Assembly (NCBI GenBank): GCA_009746045.1
Contig: RPFO01000086.1
Span: forward strand, 1,228,397 to 1,292,396
DNA: 64,000 bases
Direction: 5' to 3'
From: Mesostigma viride
Taxonomy: Eukaryota; Streptophyta; Mesostigmatophyceae; Mesostigmatales; Mesostigmataceae
Position numbers and translations under genes: made by a program. Below the pieces are notes generated by a model. It did no database searches. It was not told where the DNA came from and saw only the letters and a list, made by a program, of their open reading frames with translations. Of the stretch, positions 49,767 to 60,734 are shown piece after piece; positions within the stretch are counted from its first letter, which is position 1; every line of letters starts with the position of its first letter.

Positions 49767-50590
49767 TTAATTAATCAATTAATTAAACTCGTGCTCCCGT
49801 TGGGGAGTCACGGAGCACCGAAGTGCTTTTAATCCCTGTGTGTGCACTACAGGAGAAAGGGCAGAGACCCCGGCCAGTCTCCTTCATGCCAAAGGCATGC
49901 CACAGCTGCAATCGGGCGCGGCTAGCTAAAAAGGACAGGCTAACGATCCGGCAAACTGTGGGTGCAATAAGACCCATGTGAGCATATCATAGCAAGGAGC
50001 GTGGGCAAGTAATCTGAACATAGCCAGGGCGTAGCATGGCTGTACTAGGACTAGGCTAAGGCTATGGCTGGTTGTGTACCGTGCGTTGGCGGCACGTGAC
50101 TAGGTGTGGTGGCACAGCTAGGCGACATCTAGGCATGGCTGCCTTAGCGGCAGTGACGCCAATGGTTACAAGCTAGGGCTATTGCTATTCTAGCCCGCTG
50201 GGGGCGTCCACATCTTGTGGTTGATCATCAGGTCCCCGCCCCTCCAGTACACCTTGGGCTTCTGGGGGTCCTGCTTATGGCGGAGGTATTCCGGCCACAG
50301 GTCGCGTCGCTGCTGTTGCTGAGCGGGGGTGAGGTCGTCATCCAGCGTCCAGGTGAGGTCGTGCAACCGCTTGCGACGAGAGAGGAACCGCTGCTTATCC
50401 TCAGGGGAGGGGAAGGTGAGTAGGACTGGTGGGGGAGCCGCCTTGTCCCGTGAGTGGGGAAGGCGGTGGCACCCACGCAGTTCTACCTCACCTACCAGGC
50501 CCATGAGGGTAAGAAGCTGGTTCTTGAGCTCGTCAGCAAGAGAGGTTGACGTCTCACCTGGCTTCTGGGGGAAGCGACGTAGCACCACTC
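49767..50590 (-). mobile_element. 5'-truncated LINE inserted in ORF1, 14-bp target duplication
   Basis: Flanked by CAAAAGCGGCCCAA at 49753-49766 and again at 50591-50604. Read on the minus strand it contains the end of an ORF1-type gene, a 3' untranslated part with the conserved block near 49985-49790, and a TTAA-rich tail next to the left target copy. Truncation at the 5' end, a tail at the 3' end and a 14-bp duplication fit target-primed reverse transcription. Confidence 0.88.
50190..50590 (-). pseudogene. LINE ORF1 C-terminal part (second LINE family)
   Basis: On the minus strand, about 130 codons end at a stop at 50190. An RRM-like strand (VLLTFPSPEDKQRFLSRRK) is followed by TLDDDLTPAQQQQRRDLWPE and YWRGGDLMIN, the C-terminal domain of L1-type ORF1 proteins. 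An apparent ATG at 50666 lies outside the insertion, in host LINE sequence, so the true N-terminus is missing. It differs clearly from the ORF1 it interrupts, so it belongs to another LINE family. Confidence 0.82.
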
Positions 50591-53500
50591 CAAAAGCGGC
50601 CCAAGACTTCGGAAGCAACTCCGATAGATACTGAAACCTCCTTGCCGGAAGCCATTCCCTCAGCATTCTACATTCCCGAACAGCGTTTGAGCCTGGCCAA
50701 CCTCGCTACCTTACTCGCCTACAACGACGCCGCCGTATTCAGCGTGCTGAAGCTCCGCAGCGACAACGAAGCCCCGATTCGCCACCCTTACACAGGCAAG
50801 ATTTTGGAAGCTTTTTCGGATGCGTGGCGTGAATGGGAGGCGGACCAGCGTCAGCTTGCCTGTCTTATTTCGTGCTGCCCTACGCTTGTCGAGCTGCCGG
50901 CGACAGCCATCGCCGGGCCAGCCCCCGCGACCGATATTACCGGGCAACTGCAGGACCTCGCACAGTCTTTTACGACCGTGCAGGGCGAAATCAAGGTCCT
51001 GACGGAGGCGTCTGCAGCTGCGACAGCACAATTGCTGGAGCTGAAGAAAGCCCTGGCAGCCCCCGCCAAAACAACCACGTTTGCCGACGTTACCGGCAAG
51101 CAGTTGACCACCATTGTTCAACAGGCGGCCAAGTCTGCCGCTACCGCTGCGGTCACCCAGAATGCAGTGCAGCAAAGCCAACGCAATATGGTAATCAAGA
51201 AATTCCAGAAGGACGAGGCCCATGAGACAGCCCACTCACTTACCGAGGAGCTGCGAGGCCCGGCGTTTCTGGGGAAGCTGCAGCTCCAGAACCGTGTTAG
51301 CATTGAACGAGCCATTCGGCTGCCAGGCCCACTGGGCCTGGTCGTCGTCACCATGGCCTCCATGCATGACAAACGCCTCGTGCTGGGAGCACGTCGTCTC
51401 CTCCAGCCGAACGACTTCAGCATCGACGAGGACTACACGCCGGCTCAACTGAAGGCGAGGAGCGCGGTGTGGAACAGCCCCGCAGTCCTGGAGGCTCGGA
51501 AGCACCAGGCACCGGGTAAGCGCGTTAAGATGCGTCTGCTTCAGGATGGCTCCTTTGCCGCATTCTTTGATGGCAAGCAGCTTAAAGGTGTTCCGATTAA
51601 CACCCCCGGAGCGGAGTCTCGTCAGGTGTCTAGCCAGAAGGGTGCTGCCTCTGTTGGTAGACAGTAGGTAGACAACCTTCCTCGTCGGCTCGCGGCTAAC
51701 AGGCTTCGGGGACAGCCTCTAAACAGTCCCGTTCCACTACCATGCATCGACCTAACAGTCGACTGAGACACATGGTGGTGCCGGTATCTCGGGCTAGAAC
51801 GACAGCTCTCAGCAGCAAGATTAGCAACACCCAACGCATGCTAGATTTCCTACGCCTCCTCTGCGTTGCGCAAGCATCCCCGAATACCCAGAGCAGGCGG
51901 CAGGCTCGCATCCTACGCCTGCAGGTCCGACAAAATAAATGCGATGAAAAGCACTATTTCCACCGCTTCCCTTCCCCCCTCCGTTCCACCTCCACCTCCA
52001 TTCCCCGCCGCACCCACCCCCATCACCCATCGTCGTTCTCCCCTGGTGGGCCAGCAGGCATCCTTGGCCCTTGCCACTTTTAACACCCGCACATTGCTAG
52101 ATGACGACCATAGCTGCCGGATCGATCGAGGAGCTAGTCGCATTTTGCATTGAGCATCGTGTATCTATATTAGGCGTCCAGGAACACCGCCGCACGGTGC
52201 CACTTGGCCTGGTGAGCACTGCTCGCTTGGCGGGTGGCTGGCGGTTTTACTTCGCTGGCAGCGGTACGTCTGGCCAAGGTGGTGTTGGTCTTTTGTGTTC
52301 GCCGCTGGCAGTTGCTAGCCTCAGCACGCTTAAGTTTCTAACCCCACGCCTTATGGTAGCACATTTCACCTCTGTCGAGGGGCGGTCTAAACACCACCTC
52401 ACGGTGGGGGTGGGCTACGCACCCCACAGTGGTCTACCTGAGTCGGCCCGTGAGGAGTTCTTCGAATCCTTGCATGACCTTGAGAGGGTCACCCCGGCCC
52501 GCCACTTTTTGGTTATTATATGCTGCTCGACGCCAATGCCACGCTCCCCGTGGGCACTGCTGGCAGCCGCTTTGCGCCTGCTGACACTACTGCTCGACCG
52601 GCTCGGCGGCCGGCGGCAGCGCACCCCGGTGGAGCACACGGGGGACGGCACGGCGCCGGTCAGCCTTGACCGCTGGTTGGCCCACAATGTTTCCTTGACC
52701 GGTGGGGCTCGCGCCCCCCCCCGCCGCTTCACCCCGAGACGGCCGCCCGCCTGGGGGTCGCCGGACCCCCGCCGCCGCCAGCGCCCCCCTCCTCGGCCGC
52801 GGACTACCAAGTCCCCGCCTTGCAGGAGGGCTGCCTTGCCACTGACGACGTCGTCCCCCCCTTCACTTTGAAGGAACTGGACGGCGCCCTTGCTCGCCTG
52901 CGGTACGATGCGGCGGTCGGTGCCGACCACCTTTCTGCTGAGCTGCTGAAGACCCCTGATCTGGCGGTTCGGGATCTTCTGCCTGGCGTTCTGCAACCGT
53001 GTCCTGCTCTCTGACGAGCCTCCGCCTGCTGAGTGGCAGACGGCCATCCGCGTCATGCTGTACAAGAAGGGCTCTGCTGCTGACCCCAGTAACTACCGGG
53101 GTGTCTGCCTCCAGAGCGCCGCGCTGAAGGTCTTCATGCGCATGATGCTGCACAGGCTCCGCGCCGCGCTGGACCCACACCTGGGTGAGTCTCAGATGGG
53201 TTTCCGTCGTGGTCGTAACACTGTCATGGCTGTGTTTGTCGCGCGCCGGTTGATGGTGGAGGTGCGTCGACTTCCCCCTGACAGTTTGCCGTTGGTCTTC
53301 ATTTTTGTTGACTATATCAAGGCCTTTGACACGGTTCTCTGGGAGGCTCTTTGGGCCATCCTAGCTCTGGATCGGGTACCACCTGCGTTTATTGCTGCCA
53401 TTCGCCGTCTGTATGAGGGCTCACAGGATGCAGTAGTGCGGACTGCGGAGGGCACCACTCCACCATTCCCCCTTCACCACAGGGTGTGGCAAGGTTGTGT

Positions 53501-53670
53501 CCTGTCCCCATACCTGTTCATTATTGTCGTGGATCACGTCATGCGCCGGGCACGTGCGCGCTTTACTGCTCTTAAGGGGTTCGAGCCAGGCTTGGACATC
53601 CTTAACGTGAAAGAGCACGGCGGGGTTAGACCTGGTTACCGCCTTGCCGACCTGATTTATGCGGATGATA

Positions 53671-54080
53671 CACTAGAAAAGCATATGACCGGGCGGTAAC
53701 ACGCCCGGTAACACGAACGAACCCGGTAACGGGGCCGGTAACATGCACGGACCCATGTTACCGGCCGGTAACAGGGTCCGTTCCGGTTACGGCCGCAGTT
53801 ACCGGAACGTGCCCGGTAACGTGAACGTGGCCACGTTCGGGTTACCGGGCAATAACCAGAACAAGCCCGGTAACAAGGCCTTGTTATCGGGCCGGTTCAG
53901 GTTACCGCCCGGTAACCGGAACGAGGCCACGTTCACGTTATTGCCCGGTAACAAGGCCTTGTTACCGGGCTGGTTCAGGTTACCGCCCGGTAAACGTTCA
54001 GGTTACCGGTCAGGTTATGGGGTCCGTTTACTGTACGATCCCGGTATTCGTCCCGTAGGTTACGACGTCGTATGCTTCTC
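53671..54080. repeat. Left subterminal repeats (CCCGGTAACA)
   Basis: About 25 copies of GGTAAC or GTTACC, mostly within CCCGGTAACANGAAC, in both orientations, forming local hairpins such as CATGTTACCGGCCGGTAACA. Reading frames here are repeat artefacts. Confidence 0.92.
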
Positions 54081-54730
54081 GCGTACACTACCGGTACTAC
54101 AATCATGTCGTTATGTCGTTCTGAATTGCAGTCACCAGGATGTCACTTAGAGTTTCACTTAGCATTTCGGTCAACCTAACCCCTAACACCCATTTACCCG
54201 GGGGAAAAAAAAAATGAATGGGATTTGCAGCAAGGCTCATGCAAGACGAGATTCATTTTCATAAAACATTTCATTATTACATGCAGGATTACATGTCATG
54301 CACAAAAATCCAACGCCTTCACAGAAAGAAGCATATCAAGTCAACATCAAATTCGTGGCTTCTCTTCGTGGCTTGAAATACTGTTTCCATGCGGTGCTTA
54401 GGACAGATCCGGGGATGTCGGCACCGCACAGAAGCTCCATCCGGGAGCAAGTGCGCCGGGGGAAGATGTTGTACATCCAGAGCTCGATATGTACGGGAGG
54501 CCGTCGTGTTGGAAACCGAGGTGTCTCCACAGAATTCCGCGCGCAGGCAGCTTGTGCCTTTACGGGGGAAGACCTGCGACACAAAAACCGTGTCCGGACA
54601 AAGCAATACGGAGAAATGGCAACGGCAGATGGAGCCGGCAAAGGCCGCTTGTAAGGAAAGTGATTTTTAATGCACGAATCAATGTATAATGCATGCTACA
54701 TCGCCATCGCTTGGGCGGTGAAAAGACAAG
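54081..54730. other. Unassigned interior of the CACTAG element
   Basis: A minus-strand frame of about 100 codons (54641-54336) and a plus-strand frame (54298-54654) overlap; neither resembles a family I know and neither has clear splice context. No call made. Confidence 0.4.
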
Positions 54731-54995
54731 GACCAAGCACATGCACCCACCTAGCCTTCGTGCCTCCCTCCCTTGACGAGGACCAACCACATGCCCCCAC
54801 CTACCCTTCGTCCATCCCGCCCTTGACGAGGCACAACCATGTGCCCCCACCTACCCTTCGTGCATCCCTCCCTTGACAAGAAACAAGCACGTGCACCTAC
54901 CTAACCTTTGTGCATCCCTCCCTTGGCAAGGAACAAGCACACCCACCCACCTACTCCACATGCATCCCTCCCTTGACAAGGAACAAGCACGATCA
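54731..54995. repeat. 50-bp tandem repeat
   Basis: Five copies and part of a sixth of a unit containing CACCTACCCTTCGTGCATCC and CTCCCTTGACAAGGAACAAG, with starts at 54731, 54781, 54831, 54881, 54931 and 54981. Confidence 0.92.
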
Positions 54996-55179
54996 CCCTG
55001 CTACCCACTAGCATGGTAGCAAGGCAGACCTTACAATTGCATGTGCAGTTTATCCGTAGAAACTGTTAGACAACCAGCAAACGAGCCAGCCGGTGAAGAG
55101 CAAGGCACGCATGCAAGGAATTTGTCGTTGCCTATGTCTACCCTTGTGTTTGTCACTGCAGTTGATGGAAAAAGAGTGC

Positions 55180-55515
55180 TTAGAAAGCAAGAATGCTTTA
55201 ACGTTGGTAATAGCAGAGGTGGCGGCAGCAAAAACACTGCGGATGGTTTCCAGCACTAATGTGGATAGTGATAATGCATGCCACTTTACGGGACCATACA
55301 AACCACAACAAGGATAAATCGTGAGAGCAAAAACAGGGGAGTACAAAATGGCCGGCTTACCTAGCAACAACAAAAAAATTGCATGAAAAACGAGACAACT
55401 CACCTTTGTCGCAGCAGTGACCATATCAGACAGCTCACAAAAACTTGTTGATCCTTGAAACTTCCTGCTTGAAGGCAGCCACCAACGGTATGGAGTTTTC
55501 ACCCCAGTCCTTCTC
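55180..55515 (-). pseudogene. Possible captured gene fragment, dynein heavy chain-like
   Basis: On the minus strand, about 55515-55439 reads KDWGENSIPLVAAFKQEVS then RINKF up to a donor GTGAGC. After about 180 bp, an acceptor TTAG at 55256 leads to LETIRSVFAAATSAITNV. Together they resemble the dynein heavy chain C-terminal pattern QEx.R.N.LL..IR..L..L..AI. The two pieces do not join in phase with these splice sites, so it would be a broken copy. It lies inside a transposon, as captured host fragments often do. The match is short and unverified. Confidence 0.3.
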
Positions 55516-55549
55516 AACAGCCAAGGGAAAGGGAAAGAGAGAGGAGGGG

Positions 55550-56440
55550 TGCGGGAGGAACAAGAGAGCGGGGGTGGGAAGGGGGAGAGAGAGGGAGAGA
55601 GAGGGGGAGAGAGGGAGCGAGGGGAGCGAGGGGCAGCGAGGGGGAGCGAGGGGGAGCCAGGGGGAGCGAGGGGGAGCGAGGGGGGCGAGGGGGGCGAGGG
55701 GGAGCGAGGGGAGCGAGGGGGGCGAAGGGGGCGAGGGTGGGCGAGGGGGCGAGGGGGGTGAGGGGGAGCGAGGGGGAGCGAGGGGGAGCGAGGGGGGCGA
55801 GGGTGGGCGAGGGTGGGCGAGGGTGGGCGAGGGTGGGCGAGGGTGGGCGAGGGTGGGCGAGGGTGGGCGAGGGTGGCGAGGGGGGCGACGGGGGCGAGGG
55901 TGGGCGAGGGTGGGCGAGGGTGGGCGAGGGTGGGCGAGGGTGGGCGAGGGTGGGCGAGGGGGGCGAGGGTGGGCGAGGGTGGGCGAGGGTGGGCGAGGGT
56001 GGGCGAGGGTGGGCGAGGGTGGGCGAGGGGGAGCGAGGGGGAGGGGAGCGAGGGGGAGCGAGGGGGAGCGAGGGGGAGCGAGGGGGAGCGAGGGGGAGCG
56101 AGGGGAGCGAGGGGGAGAGAGGGGGAGAGAGGGAGAGAGAGGAGAGAGAGAGAGGAGAGAGAGAGGGGAGAGAGAGGGAGAGAGAGGGGGCGAGGGGGAG
56201 CGAGGGGAGCGAGGGGCAGCGAGGGGGAGCGAGGGGGAGCGAGGGGAGCGAGGGGGAGCGAGGGGGAGCGAGGGGGAGCGAGGGGGAGCGAGGGGGAGCG
56301 AGGGGGAGCGAGGGTGGGCGAGGGTGGGCGAGGGTGGGCGAGGGTGGGCGAGGGTGGGCGAGGGGGAGCGAGGGGGAGCGAGGGGGAGAGAGGGGGAGAG
56401 AGAGGAGAGAGAGAGGGGAGAGAGATGGGGGAGAGAGGGC
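55550..56440. repeat. G-rich minisatellite (GGGCGAGGGTG and GAGCGAGGGG)
   Basis: About 890 bp of 9-10-bp units, GGGGGAGCGA or GGGTGGGCGA, in blocks, ending in GA-rich repeats. Strong G-run asymmetry; stop-free on both strands, so long Arg/Glu/Gly- or Pro/Ser/Leu-rich frames appear but are not genes. Confidence 0.95.
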
Positions 56441-56449
56441 TACTAAAAT

Positions 56450-56837
56450 TCACCAAGCAAGCATGCAAGGAAGCAAGGCCGGACTAACCGAGGAAGCAAG
56501 GGACTAATTAAATTCAGCAAGCAAGCAAGAGTGGCTAACCAAGGAAGCAAGGGCCTAACCAAGGAAGCAAGGGACTAATTGAATTCAGCAAGCAAGCGTA
56601 CATGCGCGCAAGGAAGAGAGTGGCTAAAAAAGGAAGCAAGGGCCTAACAAAGGAATCAAGGGCCTAATGAAATTCAGCAAGCAAGCAATTGCAAGCATGC
56701 AAGGAAGAGGGGCTAACAAAGGAAGCAACGGCCTAACAAAGGAATCAGGGGACTGCTTCCATTCAGCAAGTGGCCAAGCATGCAGGGAAGGAACGGCCTA
56801 ACCAAGTAGGCAGGGTCATATCAAAGGAAGCAAAGCA
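56450..56837. repeat. AAGCAAGGGACTAA minisatellite, left part
   Basis: Irregular copies of GGAAGCAAGGGACTAATTAA and TTCAGCAAGCAAGC. The array is cut at 56838-56841 (TTAA) by the 1,720-bp element and resumes at 58562. Confidence 0.9.
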
Positions 56838-56841
56838 TTAA

Positions 56842-58561
56842 CTCGTCGTCTGTCCCTGGTCCTCTACGGAGGACTGAGTTGAACTCAGTCCTCTCTAGAG
56901 GACCGAGTTTTTGGGTTTCGTAGAAAATTCGCCCCGGTCAGAATGTTTGACAAAAAAATTCTCTCAAAATTTATTCAAATACTACGTGAAAAGATCTTTC
57001 TTGGACATATTTTTGGGATTTTTTTGGATTTGGTATGAGCGGCTAAATGTACGGTCAAAGTACAGGTGGTAAGGGTACTTTTCCACGTGAAACGCGAGTT
57101 CCGGAAATGCACGACCTAGCCATGGCGGCTCGCGCCCATGCATGCAGTTTACGTTTGCGGACGAGTTAGCTGTCCAAACTCAGGAAATAGATTTAACATG
57201 CCCTAAAGATGATAAAAATCAATTTTTAGCTCGCGGGGATGCGATTTACCCGGTGTCGGCACTGTTCTTGCTGGAAAAAACTGCGATAAGGCAGGTCGAC
57301 GGAATTGATGACTGCGCTTGCTTTCCGGCGCAATTTCAATGGCTGATAGGTTTCTTTCTACATTTTAACATGCATTGTATTAGAATAAATTGAGTGACAG
57401 TATAGATTTGATGATTTCGACCATTCTGTCACGTCATGGTCTATGTGCCGCAAAGTGCCACTTTTGCGGGCACCGCCTGGGCCAAGGTAACGCCAGCCGT
57501 GCCAGGTAAAGCCGGATAATCGTTGCCTCTTCGTTTCTTGATGTTTGTACATGAGTTTAAGCTTGCGAGGCGTTGTCAGGTTCAAGTCTTGATGCTCTTT
57601 CTTGACCGTTGCCTGCCCTCTCTAAAACCCCCTTTTCAGATGATGTTATCAGGCATTTGCCTTGACCCAGTGTAGTTGTGCAGGGTTTTAGGAGCTGTGC
57701 AGGTTTAAACACCTTCATAGATGTTAGTTATTCTTTTGCTACGTTCATACTGCATGATTTTGAGGCCACGGGCCGCGTCAAGGGTGCATTCAAGCTTTTA
57801 CGGGTGAGTGAAAAGTCTTGGTGACAAACCACTGCCATCATGTGCCAGCAACTATGTTGGCCACATCATGGCAAGGCAAAACAGTTATAGCCATATCTAT
57901 TGTTGTTAGAAACAATGGAAATATGCTTAACCTACCCATTATATTGGTGGTTGACACTTATAACATAACCCTTTGTTGGTAGGGTATCCAAGCCCATTCC
58001 CTACATGCATGCATAGGCTCTCACTACATGATAAGGTATGATATACCTGAAGTATGATGATGCAAGTGTGTTGTCCTGTAATGCTTGAAGGGAAATGAGT
58101 TGATTGGGATGGTTGGTGGCCACGGTGGTGTGTAGTATGACCGCACTTACATGCTAGCAAAGTTAGCAAAAGCCCCATTCCTCTCCTGAGGACTGAGAGT
58201 TTTTTAATTGTTTCAGGCAGTTGCAGTGGCCAAATCGAGCCCAGTTTTTTTCCACGTTTCAAGAACTATATTGTTTACAAGCCTATATTTTTTCTTCATG
58301 CACGAGGATTTGATTGAATTTTTCCCACTCGTTCTTATCCCGAAAAATGCAAATTCGCGAGGGGTGCCCATCGTCCGTGTAATTTTCAGGTGTTCGGGTC
58401 AAGTTTTCACATATGCAGTATTTTTGCCAACAAAATGACATCTAGTACACCCCCGATCCACATCAAAACATTTGGGATGGACCCCCCACCTAGTCGCTAC
58501 ACGCGGTTGAAAATTGTCAACTCAGTCCTCCTGTGAGGACTGAGTTGGGACAGACGACGAG
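56842..58561. mobile_element. TTAA-flanked TIR element, 1,720 bp
   Basis: Flanked by TTAA (56838-56841, 58562-58565) and bounded by 15-bp perfect inverted repeats CTCGTCGTCTGTCCC. Inside both ends are hairpins built on CTCAGTCCTC and GAGGACTGAG. It splits a minisatellite whose units normally contain ACTAATTAAATTC, so the insertion site is clear. Its interior from about 57050 to 57750 is similar to 47770-48540 in the same orientation. A frame of 83 codons at 57142-57393 is open and aligns without gaps to the decayed copy in the other element. No complete transposase is seen. Confidence 0.85.
57142..57393 (+). CDS. Possible transposase-remnant reading frame in the TTAA element
   Basis: Family unknown. 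The frame contains QTQEID, CPKDD, QFLARGDAI, VSALFLLEKTAIR. The same segment in the element at 47574-49273 (about 47869-48020) gives QTQEID, RPKDD, QFLVRGNAI, two stops, VSAAFLLEKTAIR, with no indels over about 50 codons and many third-base differences. That pattern suggests past selection on a protein. The 3' half beyond about 57300 is not supported by the comparison. It may be one exon of a larger transposase gene. Confidence 0.35.
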   Translation: MQFTFADELAVQTQEIDLTCPKDDKNQFLARGDAIYPVSALFLLEKTAIRQVDGIDDCACFPAQFQWLIGFFLHFNMHCIRIN

Positions 58562-58565
58562 TTAA

Positions 58566-58875
58566 TTAAATTCAGCAAGCATGCAAGGAAGAGTGGCTGA
58601 CAAAGGAAGCATGGGAATAACCAAGGAAGCAAGGGACTGATTACATTCAGGAAGCACGCATGCAAGGAAGCAAGGGAATAAAGAAAGGAATTAATCAAAT
58701 TCAGCAAGCGGCTATACAACGAAGCAAGGGCCTAATCAAGGAAGAAAGCCACCACGCAAAGAAGCAGGCAAGCATGCAAAGACGGAAACAAGCATGCAAG
58801 GAAGCAAGGGCTTTATCGAACTCAGCAAGCAAGCAAGCATGCAAGGAAGCAAGGAGCAAGTGAGGGACCAAGGGA
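58566..58875. repeat. AAGCAAGGGACTAA minisatellite, right part
   Basis: Continuation of the array at 56450-56837 after the TTAA element, with GGAAGCAAGGGACTGATT, CATGCAAGGAAGCAAGG and similar units. Confidence 0.9.
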
Positions 58876-60440
58876 CTAATCAACTTTATGATACTTACCA
58901 CGCAGAAGGGACAAACTCATGACCGCGGAGAAGATAACGCTCCGTCCCTCCTGTTGCGATTGCAAAGGGGTGAAAGAATAGTAGTGATGTGAGGAATGAA
59001 TTCCAGTGCAAAATTAGGAAAATACCTTCAATAACAAAGCTAGTAAGTAGGTAAGGTAATTAAAAGTAGGTAGCAAACTGATGACAACACGCACATACTC
59101 ACGCATGGACCAACCAAGTTAGTATCTAATCAACTATGTGGCTAATGAGGAAGCACCATGAAACATTTGACCTTACTGGCTTCATCAGAACACGTCTAGA
59201 TGCTTTTCCTTTGCAAAGATAGTCGCAATTGACGCTTGGGGCCTGCATGGGATTCAGGTCTGCATGGACGTGCTTTGACAACAAATGGGCATTTACACAC
59301 GAAAATGCCGAAGGACGGTACTTCATGATGGTCATCTTCATGAAATTGACCACGCATGTAAGAGGAAAAGAAATCAAGAATTCAGAGTTCATGCTATACT
59401 AAGAAACCAGCTTTTGCTCAGAATGCCGCTTTTGCGGTCTATGGGCCTTCCAATGCAACCTGCCAAGCCATTCTCATAAGTATCCTTGCTCAGCTACGCC
59501 GTTGCTCATTTTCCCAGCTCCATTCCTCTTCGATCACAGCCTGTCCATGACGGCCTTGTAGGTTTTGGATAGCTCCAGAATCTCGCTCTGCTTATTCTTC
59601 GTTACTTATGTCACTCACATGTCGTCGCTACTAGAACCGCTTCTAGTGCGGTTCTCGCTGCCACCCCTGCTGCCATGCGGTCTGCACTGCAGCTCATCGC
59701 TCCATTTACCGCTCGCGTTCTCTTGAATTGCTACCCCTGCATACTGCCGGATTCGGGAGAGGCCTCCAGGATTGGCTCCTCGTCGGTGCTGTCGTGGAAA
59801 TACAACCGCGGCTGACGTCCTAGCTACCTAACAAGAGGCACTGTGTACGTAGTGGGAATCACCATCCTTTGCTCATTTGAGCAATTCTTGACAAACTGCC
59901 AGGCCGCATTGAAAAAACAACCAGAATAACATCGAATTTCTCCAGGCATACTCGGTTACGGACCTACATCTAAACTGTATGTGGAAACTCTCTGAACTTC
60001 GCTGAGAGTTTTCCGTGTTGGCAATCCTTCTTTTCCCGACCTTAACAGTCCACCATTCCTGCCAGACGAATTCTGCCATGTCAACCCTATCTTGTCCCGA
60101 GCCAGCACTGTCACAAGCGCTGGCGTACTGGCCAGCGGCGATAATGTTTCCGCCCGTCGCCATTCATGGCTTTCGTCAGTTCCGTGTCCGCCGACCGCCA
60201 TCCCCGCCCCATGGTCTTCTAACGTCTTTCTTTGGAGGTAACAACCCGTTCCCCAAATTTGAAATCCGCGCGGCGAAAGTTTTGTGCCAGGCGTTAGTAC
60301 GCGCAGTACATATCTGTGCTTCGAACCGTACATCAATGTGCCTCGTACTGAACGGTGCAACGTACGGCAAGCAAAACGGACTGGAAGGACACTGTCTAGT
60401 ATCCCGTACATAGGCAACGAACGCAAGATGTTAATTAATA
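58876..60440. other. Unassigned interior of the CACTAG element
   Basis: No gene I can name. Possible minus-strand coding pieces are 58968-58916, between CAACAG and a canonical GTAAGT donor, reading EGRSVIFSAVMSLSLLR, and a 65-codon frame at 60370-60176. On the plus strand 59274-59370 reads FDNKWAFTHENAEGRYFMMV. These may be captured exons or parts of a decayed transposase. No model could be built. Confidence 0.35.
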
Positions 60441-60495
60441 TGCTCCATGACTCCCTAACGAGAGCACGAGTGTAATTAATAACGAGTTCAATTAA
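60440..60495 (+). mobile_element. Short LINE 3' terminus
   Basis: CATGACTCCCTAACGAGAGC followed by ACGAG and TTAATT-rich repeats. It matches only the last approximately 25 bp plus tail of the 3' end seen at 20080-20122. Very short, so tentative. Confidence 0.4.
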
Positions 60496-60548
60496 TAACG
60501 AGTTTAATTATGTAATATCAAAGAGAGTCAACCATGCAGCACCGACAT

Positions 60549-60722
60549 GTCATTTATCAAGGAGACAACCAGCGCAGGCCAGAAATCGGAAAATCCGGAC
60601 CATGGTAGCTCGAGCCTGCCGTTATCTTGTCCGCGTTGGCGAGTCCGGTTCATGATGACGAATATGAATGGAGATGGACATGTGTAGCCTTACATGCGTT
60701 GACATTATGGCTGGCTAACGTG
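60549..60722 (-). repeat. Dispersed repeat B, partial copy
   Basis: Starts TTATCAAGGAGACAACCAGC, includes GGACCATGGTAGCTCGAGCC and ends TTATGGCTGGCTAACGTG; about 174 bp, reverse of the 3' part of 34020-34308. Confidence 0.75.
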
Positions 60723-60734
60723 CATAGAGTAACA

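Larger units (their letters stand above)
49645..51667 (+). pseudogene. LINE ORF1, nucleic-acid-binding protein, interrupted
   Basis: ORF1 starts at the ATG at 49645 and is open to 49766, where an insertion begins. It resumes after the duplicated target at 50605 in the same frame and runs to the stop at 51665-51667. The two parts total 1,185 bp (394 residues) with no frame change, so the gene was intact when the insertion happened. A helical Ala/Gln-rich region that could form a coiled coil (roughly residues 150-230) is followed by an RRM-like segment and a C-terminal domain with DEDYTPAQLKARSAVW, like the DEDLTPxQ...LWP motif of L1-type ORF1 proteins. That supports an RNA-binding chaperone role in the LINE particle. 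Confidence 0.8.

Noticed and set aside
55050-56507. Long frames on both strands in the G-rich minisatellite (up to 472 codons)
   Set aside because: The repeat lacks stop codons in several frames; composition follows the repeat unit and no motif is present.
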